Assembly (NCBI RefSeq): GCF_010994755.1
Contig: NZ_WHSB02000002.1
Span: 665,576-729,575, forward strand
DNA from: Shinella lacus
GTDB taxonomy: Bacteria; Pseudomonadota; Alphaproteobacteria; Rhizobiales; Rhizobiaceae
Direction: 5' to 3'
Length of the DNA stretch: 64,000 bases
Each line of letters opens with the position of its first letter. Positions within the stretch are counted from its first letter, which is position 1. A program made the position numbers and the translations under genes. Below, one piece after another: positions 34,673 through 42,597 of this stretch. The notes below the pieces were generated by a model that was not told where the DNA came from, made no database searches, and was given only the letters and a program-made list of their open reading frames with translations.

Positions 34673-37012
34673 TTACTGCGCAACCCGGCGCAGTTCGGCG
34701 GCGGCTGCCACCATATTGACGAGGGCGGGCTTGACCTCCTCCCATTTGCGGGTCTTCAGGCCGCAATCCGGGTTGATCCAGAGCTGGCGGTCCTGAAGGC
34801 GCTCGCGGGCGAGCGACAGGAGATCGGTCATCTCTCTCACCTCCGGCACCCGCGGCGAGTGGATGTCGTAGACGCCCGGGCCGATCTCGTTCGGATATTC
34901 GAAGTTCCGGAAGGCATCGAGCAGCTCCATCTTCGAACGCGACGTCTCGATAGAGATGACGTCCGCATCCATGGCGGCGATCGCGGAGATGATGTCGTTG
35001 AACTCCGAATAGCACATGTGGGTGTGGATCTGGGTGCCATCCGCCACACCGCTTGCGCAAAGGCGGAAGCATTCGACGGCCCAGTCGAGATAGGGCTGCC
35101 AGTCCTCGTGGCGCAGCGGCAGACCTTCGCGAAGGGCCGCTTCGTCGATCTGGATCAGCTTCGCCCCGGCCTTTTCGAGATCGACGACCTCGTCGCGGAT
35201 GGCGAGCGCGATCTGGCGGCATGTTGCGCTGCGGGCGATGTCGTCACGCACGAAGGACCAGTTGAGGATCGTCACGGGGCCGGTCAGCATGCCCTTCACC
35301 GGCTTGTCGGTGAGGGACTGCGAATATTGCCACCAGCGCACCGTCATCGGGTTCGGCCGCGAGACGTCGCCGAAGATGATCGGCGGGCGGACATAGCGCG
35401 AGCCGTAGCTCTGCACCCAGGCATGCTGCGTGAAAGCGAATCCGGACAATTGCTCGCCGAAATACTGCACCATGTCGTTGCGCTCGAATTCGCCGTGCAC
35501 GAGCACGTCGAGGCCGATCTCCTCCTGCCAGCGGATGGCGGTTTCCGTTTCCTTTTGCAGGAAGGTTTCGTAGTCCGCATAGCTGAGGGTGCCCTTCGCA
35601 TGGGCGGAGCGTGCCTTGCGCACGTCGCTCGTCTGCGGGAACGAGCCGATCGTCGTCGTCGGGAACAGCGGCAGCCTGATCGCCGCCGACTGGATCCGGC
35701 GACGTGCTTCGAAGGCGCTTGTGCGCGTCTTCATGCTTGCGTCGATGCCGGCAATGCGGCCCTGCACCAGCGGATCGGTCACCTTCGGCGAAGTGGCGCG
35801 GGCGGCGATGGCCTGCGAGGCGTCGTCCAAGGTTTGCCGAACGGCTTCCCTGCCCTGCGCCAGGCCCTTGCCGAGCGTCGCAAGCTCGCCGAGCTTCTGC
35901 GTCGCGAAGGCAAGCCAGGTCTTGAGGTCGGCGTCGAGCGCCGCTTCGAGATCGAGGTCGATCGGCACATGCAGCAGCGAGCACGAGGCGGCGATTTCGA
36001 CCGCCCCGGCGCCGCGTGCGGAGACGACCGGGGCCAGCCGATCGAGGATGGACGCGAGGTCCGCCCGCCAGATGTTGCGTCCGTCGATCACGCCGAGCGA
36101 GAGAACCTGGTCCGCACGCACGGCCTGAGCGACCGCGTCGAGCTGGTCCGGCGCGCGCGCCAGATCCACATGAAGCCCGGCGACCGGCAGTGCAGCGACT
36201 GCGGAAAGGTTGTCCGCCAGCGCACCAAAATAGGTCGTCAGCATCAGCTTCAGGCCGGGCGCGGCCCTGGCGAAGCCTTCATAGGCAACCTTGAAGGCAT
36301 GGCGCTCGCCCTCGGTGAGGTCGAGCGCGAGGATCGGTTCGTCGACCTGAACCCAGTCCGCGCCTGCCTCGGCCAAACGGCGGAACAGTTCCTCGTAGAC
36401 CGGCAGCAGCTTCGCCAACAGGTCGAGCGGCTTGAACGTCGACGGACGGGCCTTCGCGAGCTTGAGGAAGGTCACCGGGCCGAGCACGACCGGGCGCGTG
36501 TGGATGCCGAGCGCCTTGGCCTCCAGGAAGTGGGCGACCGGCTTCTGCGTGGTGAGGCGGAAGACCTGGTCCTCGGAGACCTCAGGCACCATGTAGTGGT
36601 AGTTCGTATCGAACCATTTGGTCATTTCGAGCGCGGGAACGCCGTGGCCGTGATGCGCATGGCCGCAATCGGCAGGACCGTCGCCCTGGCTGCCGCGTGC
36701 CATGGCGAAATACAGCGAAAGCGGCACGTCGCCGCCGTCCCAGCCATAGGCGGCGGGAATGGCGCCGACCATCGCGGCCGTATCCAGCACATGGTCGTAG
36801 AAGGAGAAATCGTTGGAGGGAATCCGCGTGATGCCCTGGTCGCGCTGAAGCGCCCAGTTTTCGGCGCGCAGTTTTTTCGCCGTTTCGAGAAGATCGGTCT
36901 CCGCAAGCTTGCCGGACCAGAAGCCTTCGAGCGCGAACTTCAGTTCACGATGGCGGCCGATGCGCGGGAAGCCGAGGGAGGCGACCGGGAGAGTTTGTTT
37001 GGACATTGTCAT
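34673..37012 (-). CDS. metE: Cobalamin-independent methionine synthase
   Basis: A 779-residue enzyme that transfers a methyl group from 5-methyltetrahydrofolate (polyglutamate) to homocysteine without B12. It has two TIM-barrel halves. Zinc and substrate parts in the second half are clear: IDEAALREGLPLR, HTHMCYSEFNDI and NPDCGLKTRKWEEVKPAL. The N-terminal half starts VASLGFPRIGRHRELKFALE. Start is ATG 37012, or ATG 37006 (MSKQTL). A cobalamin riboswitch covers its leader. This is the classic B12-repressed alternative to MetH. Confidence 0.96.
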   Translation of the reverse strand: MTMSKQTLPVASLGFPRIGRHRELKFALEGFWSGKLAETDLLETAKKLRAENWALQRDQGITRIPSNDFSFYDHVLDTAAMVGAIPAAYGWDGGDVPLSLYFAMARGSQGDGPADCGHAHHGHGVPALEMTKWFDTNYHYMVPEVSEDQVFRLTTQKPVAHFLEAKALGIHTRPVVLGPVTFLKLAKARPSTFKPLDLLAKLLPVYEELFRRLAEAGADWVQVDEPILALDLTEGERHAFKVAYEGFARAAPGLKLMLTTYFGALADNLSAVAALPVAGLHVDLARAPDQLDAVAQAVRADQVLSLGVIDGRNIWRADLASILDRLAPVVSARGAGAVEIAASCSLLHVPIDLDLEAALDADLKTWLAFATQKLGELATLGKGLAQGREAVRQTLDDASQAIAARATSPKVTDPLVQGRIAGIDASMKTRTSAFEARRRIQSAAIRLPLFPTTTIGSFPQTSDVRKARSAHAKGTLSYADYETFLQKETETAIRWQEEIGLDVLVHGEFERNDMVQYFGEQLSGFAFTQHAWVQSYGSRYVRPPIIFGDVSRPNPMTVRWWQYSQSLTDKPVKGMLTGPVTILNWSFVRDDIARSATCRQIALAIRDEVVDLEKAGAKLIQIDEAALREGLPLRHEDWQPYLDWAVECFRLCASGVADGTQIHTHMCYSEFNDIISAIAAMDADVISIETSRSKMELLDAFRNFEYPNEIGPGVYDIHSPRVPEVREMTDLLSLARERLQDRQLWINPDCGLKTRKWEEVKPALVNMVAAAAELRRVAQ

Positions 37013-37112
37013 ACCCCATTGGTTTGTGGGGGCATGGGTTGAGCGGACGCGTGCAGGCTCTGCCGTTGCCGGAGAGATGCAGCAACCACCGGGACACCCC
37101 GCCCGTGGACGT

Positions 37113-37303
37113 TCTGTTGCCTTGGCAGGTCTCCTGGCTCACGGGTCGTCGCCGCTGTCCGTCTTCCCAAGGCTTTCGCCTCAGTGACATTGTTGGACAG
37201 CAACTCGCCGCTCACAGTTGCGGGGGCAGCCCCGGCTTTGCCGACGGATCGACGCACCGGATTCCCTCTTAGCCCTGGGACGGAAGACCACCCCAGGGAA
37301 CCA
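37113..37303 (-). ncRNA. Cobalamin riboswitch upstream of metE
   Basis: On the minus strand: AAGAGGGAATCCGGTGCG, then GGCTGCCCCCGCAACTGTGAGC, GAAAGCCTTGGGAAGACGG, and the B12 box AGCCAGGAGACCTGCC at about 37124-37140. The order and spacing fit adenosylcobalamin aptamers. Expected effect is to switch metE off when cobalamin is available, in favour of MetH. Just before the metE start CCCC and GGGG can pair, covering the weak ribosome site, which suggests control of translation. Confidence 0.9.
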
Positions 37304-37345
37304 CGACGACGCGACTTGGCGTGATATCACCGACGATGTCAAGTT

Positions 37346-37365
37346 ATATAAAGAAATCTTTATGT
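37346..37365. promoter_or_regulatory. AT-rich palindrome upstream of metE riboswitch
   Basis: ATATAAAGA and TCTTTATGT form a 9-base inverted repeat (8 of 9 match) around AA. Directly beyond it on the metE side lies TTGACA (37337-37342) as a possible -35 box, although no clear -10 follows. It resembles AT-rich operators of ArsR-type methionine-cycle regulators such as SahR; the protein is not identified. Confidence 0.4.
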
Positions 37366-37505
37366 CTTTATTTATCGCCCGACTTAACGCAGCGTGCAGT
37401 CCTCGCCCATATGTCATTGCAGCGTCGGGATGTGCGGGGTACATGCAAACCTCCCGTTACGGGAATCGGCCTCCCGCGAATCCCGTGATGCAGAAGGAAC
37501 AGTCG

Positions 37506-38498
37506 ATGCCGATAGTGCCGCGCCGGGGACCGATCGCCCTCGCCTACCGTGTCCTCGTCCTGCCGGGCGTTATCGCCTATCTCTTCGCCGTCAGCATCGT
37601 CGTGCTTGCCGGGGACCGGTTCTGGCTTGTCGACCTGCTCACCTTCGCCTGGCCCTATATCGTCGCGACCGGCGCGCTGCTCGTCGTTGCGGCCGTCGTG
37701 ACGCGGCGCCTGAAGGCGATCGTGATCGCGCTTGCCGGGCTTGCCATCGCCCTCATACCGGCGGCCGACGTGCCGACCGCCCGCGCCTCCGTCGCAACCA
37801 GCGGCCTGAAGGTGCTGACGGCCAATCTCTACGTGCGCAACCGCGAGGACCCCGCCGTCTTCATCGACCTGCTGAGCCGGGAAAAGCCCGATATCGTCGT
37901 GCTGGAGGAGACCACGGCACGCTGGGAGCAGGCGTTGTCCGCCTCCGGCCTGTTCGCCTATGAAAGCAGCGTCGACACCCGCATCCGCGACAGCCTGAAG
38001 GTTTTTTCCACATTGCCGATCCGGGCCGAGACCGAGCTGAAGCGCGCCTTCACCGAGGAACGCGCCTACAAGCAGCCGCTCCGTCTCGAGCTCGACATGG
38101 GCGGCAAGCCGATCTTCCTCTATGCCTTCCACCCGGAGACGCCGCGCCGGCTGTGGCAGTGGCGCGACCGCAACGACTATCTCTCGGCCGCCGCCGACGC
38201 CGTGAAGGGTGATCTCGAAAAGGCGCCGGTCATCGTCGCCGGCGACTGGAACACGCCGACCTGGTCGCCCTTCTTCCGCAATTTTTTAAAGCAGGCCGGC
38301 CTTGCCTCCACGGCGGGCGGCTGGTTACAGCCGGTGACGCGCTTCAGCCTGAAACTCGATGCGCTTGCCTATATCGGCGCCTCGATCGACCATGTCGCCG
38401 TCTCGCCGGATATTTCCGTGCGCGCGCGCCGCGTCGGCCCGTCTTTCGGCTCGAACCACCTGCCCGTCATTGCCGAACTCACCCTGCCGGAGACTTGA
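37506..38498 (+). CDS. Membrane-anchored endonuclease/exonuclease/phosphatase family protein
   Basis: A 330-residue protein with three N-terminal membrane segments (about residues 10-95: YRVLVLPGVIAYLFAVSIVV, LLTFAWPYIVATG and IVIALAGLAIALIP). The rest is an EEP domain: LKVLTANLYVRN, KPDIVVLEETT, VIVAGDWNTPTWSPFF and GSNHLPVIAEL, with the DxN and SxxHxP-like catalytic signatures. Homologs are often called EEP or vancomycin-resistance-like VanJ proteins. The active site faces the periplasm, so a phosphoester outside the membrane may be the substrate. ATG 37506 follows AAGGAAC. Confidence 0.85.
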   Translation: MPIVPRRGPIALAYRVLVLPGVIAYLFAVSIVVLAGDRFWLVDLLTFAWPYIVATGALLVVAAVVTRRLKAIVIALAGLAIALIPAADVPTARASVATSGLKVLTANLYVRNREDPAVFIDLLSREKPDIVVLEETTARWEQALSASGLFAYESSVDTRIRDSLKVFSTLPIRAETELKRAFTEERAYKQPLRLELDMGGKPIFLYAFHPETPRRLWQWRDRNDYLSAAADAVKGDLEKAPVIVAGDWNTPTWSPFFRNFLKQAGLASTAGGWLQPVTRFSLKLDALAYIGASIDHVAVSPDISVRARRVGPSFGSNHLPVIAELTLPET

Positions 38499-38559
38499 TG
38501 GCCTCTCGTCTCGACGGGAAAATGCCCTATCTTGGAAGAAAGCAACACGGGAGATGACG

Positions 38560-38730
38560 ATGCCGACCGAGAAGGACAGCCCGAAGACCTCGCTGGAAGC
38601 CGAGCGCGCCCGGCAGAAGGAGAAGGACGCCAAGACCGAGCAGGACGATTATCTGGAAGAGTCGCTCGAAGAGACCTTTCCGGCAAGCGACCCGATCGCG
38701 CCCGGCGACGTGAAGGACCATGCGAAGTGA
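38560..38730 (+). CDS. Small acidic rhizobial protein (56 aa)
   Basis: A 56-residue, highly charged protein with helix-forming EAERARQKEKDAKTEQDDY and then LEESLEETFPASDPIAPGD. The FPASDP tail is common in short rhizobial proteins of unknown function. GGGAG lies 6 bases before the ATG at 38560; a second ATG at 38554 is directly after it and less likely. It overlaps the start region of the hydrolase gene. Confidence 0.55.
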   Translation: MPTEKDSPKTSLEAERARQKEKDAKTEQDDYLEESLEETFPASDPIAPGDVKDHAK

Positions 38731-38737
38731 GGCAGCG

Positions 38738-39376
38738 ATGAGCGCCCGCTTCCTGTTTACCGGCCCGGAAGACGCCTCCACCACCCTGCTTCTTGCGCAT
38801 GGCAGCGGCGCGCCGATGGATTCGCCGGCGATGACGGCCGCGGCCACTGCCCTTGCGGCGGAAGGCCTGCGCGTCGCACGCTTCGAGTTTTCCTACATGG
38901 CCGCCCGGCGCAACGAGGGTAGCCGCCGGCCGCCGCCGAAGGCCGAGACGCTGAATCCGGAATTTCTCGACGCTATCGCAGAGCTCGCGGCGAAGGGGCG
39001 GCTCGTCATCGGCGGCAAGTCGATGGGCGGGCGCGTCGCCAGCATGGTGGCGGACGATCTTTTTGCCGAAGGCCGCATCGCCGGCCTGCTCTGCCTCGGC
39101 TATCCGTTCCATCCGCCGGAAAAGCCTGCGCAACTGCGCACCGCCCATCTGATGGGCCAGAAGACGCCGGCCCTGATCTGCCAGGGCACCCGCGACCCCT
39201 TCGGCACGAAGGAGGAGGTGCCGGGTTACGGCCTGCCGGACACCATCCGCGTGCTCTGGCTGGAAGACGGCGACCACGACCTCAAGCCGCGCAAGAGCCT
39301 CTCCGGCTTCTCCGCCGCGGACCACCTCGCCACCATGGCGAAGACGGTGAAGGCCTGGACGGAGACACTTGGCTAA
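38738..39376 (+). CDS. Alpha/beta hydrolase of the KANL3/Tex30 type
   Basis: A 212-residue hydrolase fold. The nucleophile elbow GGKSMGGRVAS carries Ser, CQGTRDPFG gives the acid, and LEDGDHDLKP carries the His, completing a catalytic triad. LLLAHGSGAPMDSP forms the oxyanion region. The ATG at 38738 follows GAGG. Likely a dienelactone-hydrolase-like esterase; substrate unknown. Confidence 0.8.
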   Translation: MSARFLFTGPEDASTTLLLAHGSGAPMDSPAMTAAATALAAEGLRVARFEFSYMAARRNEGSRRPPPKAETLNPEFLDAIAELAAKGRLVIGGKSMGGRVASMVADDLFAEGRIAGLLCLGYPFHPPEKPAQLRTAHLMGQKTPALICQGTRDPFGTKEEVPGYGLPDTIRVLWLEDGDHDLKPRKSLSGFSAADHLATMAKTVKAWTETLG

Positions 39377-39475
39377 CCCCTGTTCCATGCGGAACAGCGC
39401 ACAACACGGTCCCATGCGATTGTTCAGTCACTGGATGGAACGAACCATCCCAACCGAACCAGAAGGGACCCCACC

Positions 39476-39652
39476 ATGCGCAACTTCATTCTCGCCGCCG
39501 CTGTCGCTCTTACCGCCGTCGCTTCTTTCGCCGCCCCCTCGCAGGCCGGCTATTACAGCTACGACTACCAGCCCTATTGCGTGATCAAGAAGATCAAGAG
39601 CTACGACTATTACGGCAACCTGATCATCAAACGCGTCCGCGTCTGCCACTGA
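39476..39652 (+). CDS. Small secreted protein (58 aa)
   Basis: A 58-residue open frame (MRNFILAAAVALTAVASFA) that encodes a signal peptide ending near PSQAGYY, then a short mature part rich in Tyr with two Cys (QPYCVIKK and RVRVCH). AAGGGA lies before the ATG and a strong terminator follows, so a transcript is well bounded. Similar small exported Tyr/Cys peptides are common in rhizobia. Function unknown. Confidence 0.7.
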   Translation: MRNFILAAAVALTAVASFAAPSQAGYYSYDYQPYCVIKKIKSYDYYGNLIIKRVRVCH

Positions 39653-39718
39653 GCGCTGCCCCGATCTGGGGTCGATTGGAGTGCGGCTGCCGCCGGCAGA
39701 CGGCCTCACGGACGTGAT

Positions 39719-39760
39719 GAAGCCCGGATGCGATCCTCGCATCCGGGCTTCTCTCTTTTT
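39719..39760. terminator. Strong terminator after the small secreted gene
   Basis: GAAGCCCGGATGCGA and TCGCATCCGGGCTTC form a 15-bp stem with a three-base loop, followed by TCTCTTTTT. It ends the small secreted gene and lies next to the stop of the convergent hydrolase gene. Confidence 0.85.
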
Positions 39761-40706
39761 AGTTATTATCGACCTGACCAGCCCAGCTCTGTGTGTTGGT
39801 CTCGCCATTCAGGAACGGCAAGGCGGTGCTGACGAGCGCCGGGGCCGCGAACGTCTCGTAGTGGGTCAGGCCCGGCAGGATGGCGAGGCGGTTCTTCGCC
39901 ATGTTCTCCCGCATCCAGCCGGCATCGCGCAATCCCCCGCCGAGCTTCTGGTAGAATTCGACGATGTGCTCCGGGCGGATCATGTCGCTGTCACCGAAGA
40001 TCAGCATGACCGGCATGGAAAGTTTCGCCACCGCATCGGAGGCGTCGTAGTCGCCGCGCATCGCCGCACCCATGGCGTCGAGCAATTTCGGGAATTCGGA
40101 GACATCCGGCGCGACGGCGGCGTAGGATTTGTACATCGGCGTTTCCTTCATCATCTCCGCCATGGCGCCGGAAACCGCCGCCTGCTGCGGCAGCATTTCC
40201 GGGAAGAAGCCGTTCCGGGCGAAGGGCGCGGAGGCGATGACGAGGCGGCGCACCTTGTCCGGCGCCTGCGCCGCCATCTGCAACGCGACGCCGCCGCCGA
40301 AGGAATAACCAAGGACGTCGACCTTGTCGTAACCGAGCTTTTCCACCAGCTCGGCCATGTCCGCGCCAATGGCCGGGATATCGATCGGCCGGCTGCCGAG
40401 CGGCGTGCGCCCGTGGCCCTGGAGATCGACGCCGATCACCTGGCGCTTGTCCTGCAAGGTTTTCAGGTTGGCGCCGAACATCTCGATCTGGCCGAGGCCG
40501 CCATGCAGCAGCAACAGCGGCTCGCCCTCGCCGCGGATCTCGTAGTAATAGTTGATGCCGTTCACCTCCAGATGGCCCGCCTTGTCCGGCACGCCGGCCT
40601 CGCCCTGCAACGGGTTTTCCTTGATCTCCTCCGCCACGACGGCGGCCGCCGGCACGAAGGCGGCGAGGGCGGCGGTCACCAGGGTGATGATGGTCATTTT
40701 CGGCAT
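39759..40706 (-). CDS. Exported alpha/beta hydrolase
   Basis: A 315-residue hydrolase with a signal peptide (MPKMTIITLVTAALAAFVPA, cut near VVAEEI). The fold motifs are LLLLHGGLGQIEM, VIGVDLQGHGRTPLG and the nucleophile elbow VLGYSFGGGVALQ; DSDMIRPEH and GLTHYETF hold the acid and His. It acts in the periplasm or is secreted. The ATG at 40706 follows GAGGAGAG. Substrate is unknown; esterase or hydrolase of hydroxylated compounds are possible. Confidence 0.85.
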   Translation of the reverse strand: MPKMTIITLVTAALAAFVPAAAVVAEEIKENPLQGEAGVPDKAGHLEVNGINYYYEIRGEGEPLLLLHGGLGQIEMFGANLKTLQDKRQVIGVDLQGHGRTPLGSRPIDIPAIGADMAELVEKLGYDKVDVLGYSFGGGVALQMAAQAPDKVRRLVIASAPFARNGFFPEMLPQQAAVSGAMAEMMKETPMYKSYAAVAPDVSEFPKLLDAMGAAMRGDYDASDAVAKLSMPVMLIFGDSDMIRPEHIVEFYQKLGGGLRDAGWMRENMAKNRLAILPGLTHYETFAAPALVSTALPFLNGETNTQSWAGQVDNN

Positions 40707-40975
40707 GTCTCTCTCCTCGGGGTTCTGACCGGCAGGTCCGCCGGTTCCATGCCTCAAGGACGACGGCCCCATGCCCGCGCCGACAGGGCGGCGTGAAATT
40801 TTTTGCACAGAGCCTGATAAACGGAATCAAGCGGCTGCCGGATTGAATCCGGTTTCGCCCGCAATCAATTGAAAAGAATAGGCTATCAAGAAGTGCACGC
40901 CACCGCCGGCACGGAAGGGAACATTAACCGGCGCATGCGAACATTAGCGCAAAACCAGATACATCCGGGCAGGCC

Positions 40976-41293
40976 ATGGCACACAGCTTTTCCTACACGC
41001 ATTACGATCTCGACATGCAGCGCGGCGGCACGACGATCGAGATCACGCTCTCGGCGGTCGCCAATGTGCGCCTGATGAGCCACGCCAATTTCGACCTGTT
41101 CAAGAATGCCCGCCAGCACAAATTTTTGGGCGGCGTCGCCAAACAATCGCCGATCCGGCTGAAGATACCGGAAAACGGCCACTGGCATGTGGTGGTCGAC
41201 ATGGAGGGTCATACGGGCAAGGCGGAATCGTCGATCAAGATCGTGCCGCTGGCACCGCAGAAGCCGGCGCCGCGCTTCAACGCAGCGTCCTAG
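40976..41293 (+). CDS. DUF1883 domain protein
   Basis: A 105-residue protein of the DUF1883 family: HYDLDMQRGGTTIEITLSA, SHANFDLFKNARQHKFLGG, and HWHVVVDMEGHTGKAESSI. It resembles small beta-rich cytosolic proteins with no assigned role. It is convergent with rarA and its stop overlaps the rarA stop by four bases. GCATGGCAC provides the start; no strong ribosome site. Confidence 0.78.
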   Translation: MAHSFSYTHYDLDMQRGGTTIEITLSAVANVRLMSHANFDLFKNARQHKFLGGVAKQSPIRLKIPENGHWHVVVDMEGHTGKAESSIKIVPLAPQKPAPRFNAAS

Positions 41294-42597
41294 CCTCGTT
41301 CCTTGCGCAGCTTCGCCCACCATTCCAGCCGCTTGCGCAGCTCCCGCTCGAAGCCGCGCTCCGGCGGGTCGTAGAAGGTCCGGCGGCCCATCTTTTCCGG
41401 AAAATAGTCCTGGCCGGAAAAGGCGTCGGGCTCGTCGTGGTCGTAACGATAGCCGTCGCCGTAGCCCTCGCCCTTCATCAGCTTGGTCGGCGCGTTGAGG
41501 ATGTGTTTGGGCGGCAGCAGCGAACCGTTCTCCTTCGCCGCGCGCATCGCCGATTTGTAGGCGGTATAGACGGCGTTGGATTTCGGCGCCGTCGCGATGT
41601 AGATGCAGGCCTGCGCCAGCGCCAGTTCCCCTTCCGGCGAGCCGAGGAAATCATAGGCGTCCTTCGCCGCATTGCAGACGACGAGCGCCTGCGGATCGGC
41701 CAAGCCTATATCCTCGACGGCCATGCGCACCATGCGGCGGCAGAGGAACAGAGGGTCCTCGCCGGCATCCAGCATGCGTGTCAGATAATAGAGCGAGGCA
41801 TCCGGGTCCGAGCCGCGCACCGCCTTGTGCAGGGCGGAGATGAGATTGTAGTGGCCGTCCTGCGACTTGTCATAGACCGGTGCCCGGCGCTGCACGATGC
41901 GAAAGAGATCGTCCTGGCCGAAGGTTTCGTCCGCCCGCGCCGCGCGCCAGACTTCTTCCGCCAGCGTCAGCACCGCCCGCCCGTCGCCATCCGCCATGCG
42001 CAGCAGCGACATGCGCGCCTCCTCGTCGAGCGGCAGCGGCTTGCCCTCGCTCGCCTCCGCGCGCTTCAGAAGCTCCTCCAGGCTGGTTTCGTCATGCGGC
42101 TTGAAGGTCAGCACCCGGGCGCGCGAGAGAAGAGCGGCGTTGAGCTCGAAGGACGGGTTTTCCGTGGTGGCGCCGACGAGCACGATCGTGCCGTCCTCCA
42201 TGACCGGCAGAAAACTGTCCTGCTGGGCGCGGTTGAAGCGGTGGATCTCGTCGACGAAGAGCAGCGTCTGGCGCCCGCCCATGCGGCGCGCGCGGGCGGC
42301 ATCGAAAAGCTTCTTGAGCTCGGCGACGCCGGAAAAGATCGCCGACGTCTGCTCGAAGGCGAGACCGGTTTCGCCGGAGAGAAGCCGCGCCACCGTCGTC
42401 TTGCCGGTGCCGGGCGGCCCCCAGAAGATCATCGAGCCGAGCGAGCCCGCCTCGATCATGCGCGAGAGCACGCCATCCGGGCCGGTCAGGTGCTCCTGGC
42501 CGGAGACTTCGCCGAGCGTGCGGGGGCGCAGGCGATCGGCAAGAGGCCGCTTCGCCGCCATGTCCTCCGGTTCACGTGGGGCGAAGAGGTCGCTCAT
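41290..42597 (-). CDS. rarA: Replication-associated recombination protein A
   Basis: A 435-residue AAA+ ATPase that acts at stalled replication forks. The N-terminal RPRTLGEVSGQEHLTG, Walker A GPPGTGKTT, Walker B LFVDEIHRFNRAQQDSFLP, sensor GATTENPSFELNAALLSRA, and a C-terminal tetramerisation helix region (GSDPDASLYYLTRMLDAGEDP) match RarA/MgsA. Its start overlaps the stop of the upstream protease gene (ATGA), so it is coupled to degP. This protease-rarA order is common in rhizobia. Confidence 0.93.
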   Translation of the reverse strand: MSDLFAPREPEDMAAKRPLADRLRPRTLGEVSGQEHLTGPDGVLSRMIEAGSLGSMIFWGPPGTGKTTVARLLSGETGLAFEQTSAIFSGVAELKKLFDAARARRMGGRQTLLFVDEIHRFNRAQQDSFLPVMEDGTIVLVGATTENPSFELNAALLSRARVLTFKPHDETSLEELLKRAEASEGKPLPLDEEARMSLLRMADGDGRAVLTLAEEVWRAARADETFGQDDLFRIVQRRAPVYDKSQDGHYNLISALHKAVRGSDPDASLYYLTRMLDAGEDPLFLCRRMVRMAVEDIGLADPQALVVCNAAKDAYDFLGSPEGELALAQACIYIATAPKSNAVYTAYKSAMRAAKENGSLLPPKHILNAPTKLMKGEGYGDGYRYDHDEPDAFSGQDYFPEKMGRRTFYDPPERGFERELRKRLEWWAKLRKERG

